57,581 nt of DNA from a virus. The notes beneath the pieces are model-generated. The model saw only the letters and a program-made list of their open reading frames with translations. It was not told the DNA's origin and made no database searches. Location of the stretch: the IMG/VR virus record IMGVR_UViG_3300013094_000056, positions 1-57,581 of that record. One strand, given 5' to 3'. Both the position numbers and the translations under genes were made by a program. Positions 54,055 through 57,581 of this stretch are shown piece after piece (the first letter of the stretch is position 1; each line of letters begins with the position of its first letter).

Positions 54055-55689
54055 ATGTCTGCTAAAATTGTTGATGGTCGAATCGTCGTTGCCACCCGCG
54101 CAACCCCTGATGTGCTCGTTTTCCTGCCAACGCTTGAGGGTCGGCGCATATGGCTGAAGGGTGGTGGGCTCTCGGTTGAAGACACACCCCACAATCGCTC
54201 TGCAGTTGAAGGCAAGTTCGGCCCTGTCTCTGCCGAGGAAGAAGACGTCAAGATCGTCGGCCTGCAAAAGCGGCAAATGCCCAACTTCAAGCGCAAGCCC
54301 GAGCCGCATCAGATCGAGGCACTTCAGGCGATCGGCGACAAAGACAATTTTGCGCTGTTCATGGAGCAGGGCACCGGCAAGACAAAAGTCGGCATCGACT
54401 GGGCATGCGCTCTTTTCGTTGCTGGAGAGATTGACGCCGTCCTTGTGTTGTCAAAGCGAGGCGTTCACCGTCAGTGGATCGAAGAGGAAGTCGAAAAAGA
54501 CTGCTCTGTTGATTGGGATGGTGCATTCTGGGACAAGAAGGCAATCCCTGACCGCATCCTCAAGAAAGCCGATGGCAAGCTGCTCTGGTTCGGGATAAAC
54601 TGGGACGCCATCAAAACAGCTGGTGGTTTCGCGGCTGCGCAAGATTTTTGCTTGTCCCACAAAAACAGGCTTCTGATTATCGGTGACGAATCTCAGGAAA
54701 TCAAGAACATTAAATCGCTTCGCTCGAAAGCAGCTTTCAAGCTCAAGCGTCACGCCAACCGGCGACTGATCACAACCGGCACCCCAATCGCCAAAGACCT
54801 GACCGACGAGTGGGCACAGCTGATGTGGCTTGATGAGTCAATCATCGGCTGCAAATACATCACAACATTCCGATCGAAATATTGCATCATGGGTGGCTTT
54901 GAGGGTCGTCAGATCATCGGCCACAAGAACATGGAAGAATTCAAGGGCAAGGTCGGACCTCATTCGTTTCGCAGAACGAAAGAGCAGATCGGAATCCTGC
55001 CAAAGCGCTACACTGAGTGGAAGTTCGACCTGACGCGTGATCAGAAAAAGATGATCAGATCAATCAAAGACGATCTTCTGGCCGAGATCAGCGAAGGCGT
55101 TGAGATCAACATCAACACAGCAGCTTCTGCATTCAGCAAGATTCAGCAAGTGGCTTGCGGATTTTTGATCGACCAAGCAAACGAAACGACCCACAGGTTG
55201 ATGCCAGTCGACAAAAACCCGCGCACAATCGCAGCAATGGAGTGGCTGGCTGCGAATGAAGGCAAGGCAATCATATGGTCGGCTTTCATTGAAGACAAGG
55301 CGATCCTCGTCGAGGCGATGAAGGCGGCTGGCATCAGCTTCTGCGAATACCACGGAGCGACCTCAGAAGCAGATCGTAAGGCAGCAAAGGACACATTTCT
55401 CGACCCTGATGGGGCACAGGTACTCATCGCTGGCAAATCGGCCTCTACGGGGCTAAATTTGCAAGGCTTGTGCAATCGTGCACTTTACTACAGCAACAGC
55501 TTCAATGCGATCGACCGCTGGCAGAGCGAAGACCGCATCCATCGAATCGGAACTGTGGGCGCTGTGACGTTCACAGACCTGATAGGGGTCGGCAGCACAG
55601 ACCGACACATACGCCGAAACCTTCTGCAGAAAGAAGGGATCGCCCGAATGAGCTTGGGCGATTATATCAACGCACTGGAGGATTTGTGA
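54055..55689 (+). CDS. SNF2/DEAD-type DNA helicase
   Basis: 544 aa. Motif I EQGTGKTK (104-111) after a Q-like PHQIEAL, motif II GDESQEIKN (about 209), III-like LITTGTPIAKDL, then the second lobe with GKAIIWSAFIEDKAIL, AGKSASTGLNLQG and the SF2 motif VI RWQSEDRIHRIGT. Single-subunit SNF2-like ATPases in phages act in DNA remodelling or recombination. IR2 precedes its ATG. N-terminal about 80 residues (IWLKGGGLSVEDTPH) are an extra domain. Ends overlapping the next ATG. Confidence 0.88.
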   Translation: MSAKIVDGRIVVATRATPDVLVFLPTLEGRRIWLKGGGLSVEDTPHNRSAVEGKFGPVSAEEEDVKIVGLQKRQMPNFKRKPEPHQIEALQAIGDKDNFALFMEQGTGKTKVGIDWACALFVAGEIDAVLVLSKRGVHRQWIEEEVEKDCSVDWDGAFWDKKAIPDRILKKADGKLLWFGINWDAIKTAGGFAAAQDFCLSHKNRLLIIGDESQEIKNIKSLRSKAAFKLKRHANRRLITTGTPIAKDLTDEWAQLMWLDESIIGCKYITTFRSKYCIMGGFEGRQIIGHKNMEEFKGKVGPHSFRRTKEQIGILPKRYTEWKFDLTRDQKKMIRSIKDDLLAEISEGVEININTAASAFSKIQQVACGFLIDQANETTHRLMPVDKNPRTIAAMEWLAANEGKAIIWSAFIEDKAILVEAMKAAGISFCEYHGATSEADRKAAKDTFLDPDGAQVLIAGKSASTGLNLQGLCNRALYYSNSFNAIDRWQSEDRIHRIGTVGAVTFTDLIGVGSTDRHIRRNLLQKEGIARMSLGDYINALEDL

Positions 55690-55946
55690 TGAAGCAATTT
55701 ACGATCGTCGAAGAGGCACAGGCTCTGGTTCGCTACAAAAATGGCATACAGAAAATCGTGAATCTCTACACCCGCAATGAGCGGCTGTTCATCCCGCAGG
55801 GAATTGGGTTCATTGCAATTTGCGCAAAAGTCGAAGACGCATTCACGACTGTCCACCCTGACATCAAAGCCCTTGAGATTGACTGTGAGGGTATTTCACA
55901 GGACAGGTTCGGAAGGCCAGCATTGCCGGAGAAAAACAGTGTTTGA
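55689..55946 (+). CDS. Small protein, unrecognised (85 aa)
   Basis: 85 aa, ATG at 55689 in a TGATG overlap with GGAGG seven bases upstream. Alpha/beta: MKQFTIVEEAQALVRYKNGI then NLYTRNERLFIPQGIGFIAI. No membrane segment. Its pairing with the helicase suggests an accessory, but no family is recognised. Confidence 0.65.
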   Translation: MKQFTIVEEAQALVRYKNGIQKIVNLYTRNERLFIPQGIGFIAICAKVEDAFTTVHPDIKALEIDCEGISQDRFGRPALPEKNSV

Positions 55947-56193
55947 TAATTTGTCAGAAAAAGAAATTCGGATCGCAATTCGTCAGGCTTACGAAAAAGG
56001 CGATCACAGCCGCAAGCTCTCGATATTCGATGGCAGTTACATTGAGGAGGCAGACGTAAAACAGATCTGTTTCTTGCTCGGTGATTTTTCTGAAGAGCCC
56101 AATCTTTTCCGAGCTTTGTCTTATGCCGATCAAGAAAGCCTCGCCAAGGCGTTGCAGTTCTGTTCGGAAAAAGGATTCATCGAGCCAGAATAA
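55939..56193 (+). CDS. Small acidic helical protein, unrecognised (84 aa)
   Basis: 84 aa from a GTG at 55939 behind CCGGAG, overlapping the upstream gene by 8 bases. Helical: FDNLSEKEIRIAIRQAYEKG, then IEEADVKQICFLLGDF and AKALQFCSEKGF. Function unknown. Ends just before cassette E. Confidence 0.63.
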   Translation: MFDNLSEKEIRIAIRQAYEKGDHSRKLSIFDGSYIEEADVKQICFLLGDFSEEPNLFRALSYADQESLAKALQFCSEKGFIEPE

Positions 56194-56222
56194 TTGCAAT
56201 CTGCTGTTTTAATTCTGAATTA

Positions 56223-56280
56223 ATCTCTTTCCTTTTCCGACAGATCAGCGGAAAAGAACACAGGCATCAAGAGATTGCCT
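56223..56280 (+). promoter_or_regulatory. Rightward early promoter/leader cassette E (divergent)
   Basis: CTCTTTCCTTTTCCGACAG, ATCAGCGGAAAAGAACAC, then leader stem AGGCA (56262-56266) with TGCCT (56276-56280). The most diverged copy: it lacks GAATTC and GGGCAGC but keeps the order, spacing and a hairpin. RBS AAAGGAAAATGAC and ATG at 56298 follow. Confidence 0.58.
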
Positions 56281-56297
56281 ACCAAAAGGAAAATGAC

Positions 56298-57449
56298 ATG
56301 AGCGACCTGCATAAATTTCTGCAAGACTGGCTTGATGCTGCGACCGGCAAGATCGAAAAGCCGACATGGTACGACGACGCCAGAGGCCTGTGCGCCTGCG
56401 CGCGGATTTGGGGTCATGCGCGGCCCCGTCCGGGTGCAAGTGCAGAGCTTGAGCATCGCCTAAAGGAGGAGTTTGGGGATGCCTACAACTACCCGTTCGG
56501 CGGGATGCATCGGTTCAACCGGGAGGCTCTTGACGGCACCATACGCCTGAACAAGGAGCGCCTCGAGTGGGTCCGGAAGGTGCTGGCCGAGAAGGCCGAT
56601 AAGGCCGAGCCTGTATGGGGCGCGGCAATCGACGTCGAGGTGGTCCGCGAGCGGCCCGACTGGCTGAAGGCCAGCGACATCTGCGATATCAAGGATCGTG
56701 GTGTGTGGACAGGCGGGTGCGGCAGGTTCAAGGCGTCGGAATGGTTCTGGCACAAGGACGTCACCCAGATCAAACTGCTGGCCGACCACGCCTACTACGC
56801 CGTGCAGGAATACAACAAGGAGCACGGTACGTCGTTCGTGTACTGGGGCGGGCAGGGCGACAAGCCTGATGACTGGGACAGAGTCAGGGTAGTGCTGCGT
56901 AGTGGCGGCACGGTCCGCAGACCGTCCAACTGGAGCCACCCTTGGATGGAAGGAAGTGATGGGGAATTCGACGTCATCGGCTACACGCGCAAGGTGGAAG
57001 AAGCCCGCGATGACCTCAAGGACTTCCTGACCGAGTGGCTCGAGTGCGCAACATCGGATCGACAAAGGCCGCTGTGGTTCGACCGTGGGGTCGGCCTTTG
57101 CCAATGCGCAAGGGATTGGGACGATGCGACGGGGCGTGGTGCCCGCAGACTGCTCAAGGAAAAATTCAAGGAGGAATTTTCGAAGGCGAGCTCTTACCCC
57201 TTTGGCGGAATGGATCGATACTTTGAGGATCGGGCAAATATGTCATCGCACCAGAACCCTGAGCGCCTCGCGTGGGTCCGTAAGACGCTGGGCATTGTTG
57301 AGGATGCTGTCGTCAAACCAGACAGCAGTTTGGTTTTGGACAGGGAAGCGATGGGGCGGATATTGAAGGCTTCCTACGATCTCATACCTTTTGATCAGCT
57401 GATCGATTCTGCCATCGCTCAGTACAAGAAGGAGATTGGTCGTGGCTGA
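56298..57449 (+). CDS. Early protein with two FLxEWL-type domains (383 aa)
   Basis: 383 aa. Domain copy 1 (about 5-95): DLHKFLQDWLDAATGK, GLCACAR, YNYPFGGMHRF, ERLEWVRKVLAE. Copy 2 (about 235-335): LKDFLTEWLECATSD, GLCQCAR, SYPFGGMDRYF, ERLAWVRKTLGI. Between them is a distinct segment (DICDIKDRGVWTGGCGRF ... YAVQEYNKEHG ... WSHPWMEGSDGEFD). The C-terminal tail is helical (SYDLIPFDQLIDSAIAQYKK). The DNA is visibly richer in G+C than the neighbouring genes, suggesting a separate origin. Function unknown. Confidence 0.75.
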   Translation: MSDLHKFLQDWLDAATGKIEKPTWYDDARGLCACARIWGHARPRPGASAELEHRLKEEFGDAYNYPFGGMHRFNREALDGTIRLNKERLEWVRKVLAEKADKAEPVWGAAIDVEVVRERPDWLKASDICDIKDRGVWTGGCGRFKASEWFWHKDVTQIKLLADHAYYAVQEYNKEHGTSFVYWGGQGDKPDDWDRVRVVLRSGGTVRRPSNWSHPWMEGSDGEFDVIGYTRKVEEARDDLKDFLTEWLECATSDRQRPLWFDRGVGLCQCARDWDDATGRGARRLLKEKFKEEFSKASSYPFGGMDRYFEDRANMSSHQNPERLAWVRKTLGIVEDAVVKPDSSLVLDREAMGRILKASYDLIPFDQLIDSAIAQYKKEIGRG

Positions 57450-57581
57450 GGATGCAATCCCCCAGTGGGCGCTGCAAGAGGCCGTGAAGCGTCTGAATGA
57501 GGCTATTGGTTGGTCCTGTTATAAGATCAGGAGCTGCGAAACCAAAGTCCTCGCCCGCGTGATCGCGAAGCATGAGAAGCC
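57442..57581 (+). CDS. Start of an early gene running off the window
   Basis: GTG at 57442, with AAGGAG seven bases upstream and overlapping the previous stop by 8 bases. Open to the edge. First residues MAEDAIPQWALQEAVKRLNE, then a basic helix (KVLARVIAKHEKP). Partial; product unknown. Confidence 0.6.
   Translation, partial: MAEDAIPQWALQEAVKRLNEAIGWSCYKIRSCETKVLARVIAKHEK

Overview
The window is most of the genome of a tailed, contractile-tail (myovirus-type) dsDNA bacteriophage. The evidence is a full packaging, head, neck, sheath, tube, baseplate and lysis set, a phage replication set, and no integrase, repressor or bacterial housekeeping gene. The host is very probably Gram-negative: there is a two-component spanin pair (Rz/Rz1 type) and a small protein resembling outer-membrane beta-barrel proteins. 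I cannot name the host genus. Both ends of the window cut through genes, so the genome is longer than the window.

Layout. Bases 1-48142 are transcribed leftward. Read in the direction of transcription from 48142 this arm holds: a probable ssDNA-binding protein and partner; a nucleotide-metabolism cluster (FAD oxidoreductase, ThyX, MazG, HAD phosphatase, SDR oxidoreductase, small DUF protein); DnaQ-type exonuclease, DnaE-type polymerase and primase-helicase (37388-42983); small membrane and Cys-rich proteins and a PD-(D/E)XK nuclease (36100-37386); a 170-bp inverted repeat and a NusG-like factor (35241-35961); terminase, a collagen-like fibre and portal (28998-35111); a tRNA-Thr; head morphogenesis and maturation genes including a NUDIX-DUF2213 fusion (22859-28162); capsid, neck, sheath and tube (15931-22830); a tail assembly chaperone with a programmed -1 frameshift (15158-15909); tape measure and baseplate (6299-15143); lysis cassette (3747-5981); and collagen-like and leucine-rich-repeat fibres (1-3648).

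Bases 48346-57581 are transcribed rightward. They hold about twenty mostly small, unrecognised genes plus a DUF932 protein and a SNF2-type helicase. This looks like the early, host-takeover arm. It is punctuated by five copies of a promoter-like block, each followed by a stem-loop in the 5' leader. A related block faces left at 48162-48197, and weaker relatives lie at 10152-10181 and 3672-3702.

Most unusual features: (i) two 165-170-bp nested inverted repeats (35792-35961 and 53868-54032) in the same orientation relative to transcription, one directly before the NusG-like gene and one before the SNF2 helicase; (ii) the five promoter/leader cassettes with a stem-loop kept by differing sequence; (iii) the T TTT TTT frameshift site; (iv) the NUDIX-prohead-protease-like fusion; (v) a ThyX with an altered RHR motif beside a flavoprotein, SDR and MazG; (vi) an outer-membrane-protein-like gene that ends inside a tRNA gene; (vii) families of modules shared between proteins in both arms.

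Most start sites were moved from the longest open frame to a start with a visible ribosome binding site and/or a TGATG/ATGA overlap with the upstream stop. These choices are stated in each entry. Functions for baseplate, neck and small early genes rest partly on gene order and are inference.
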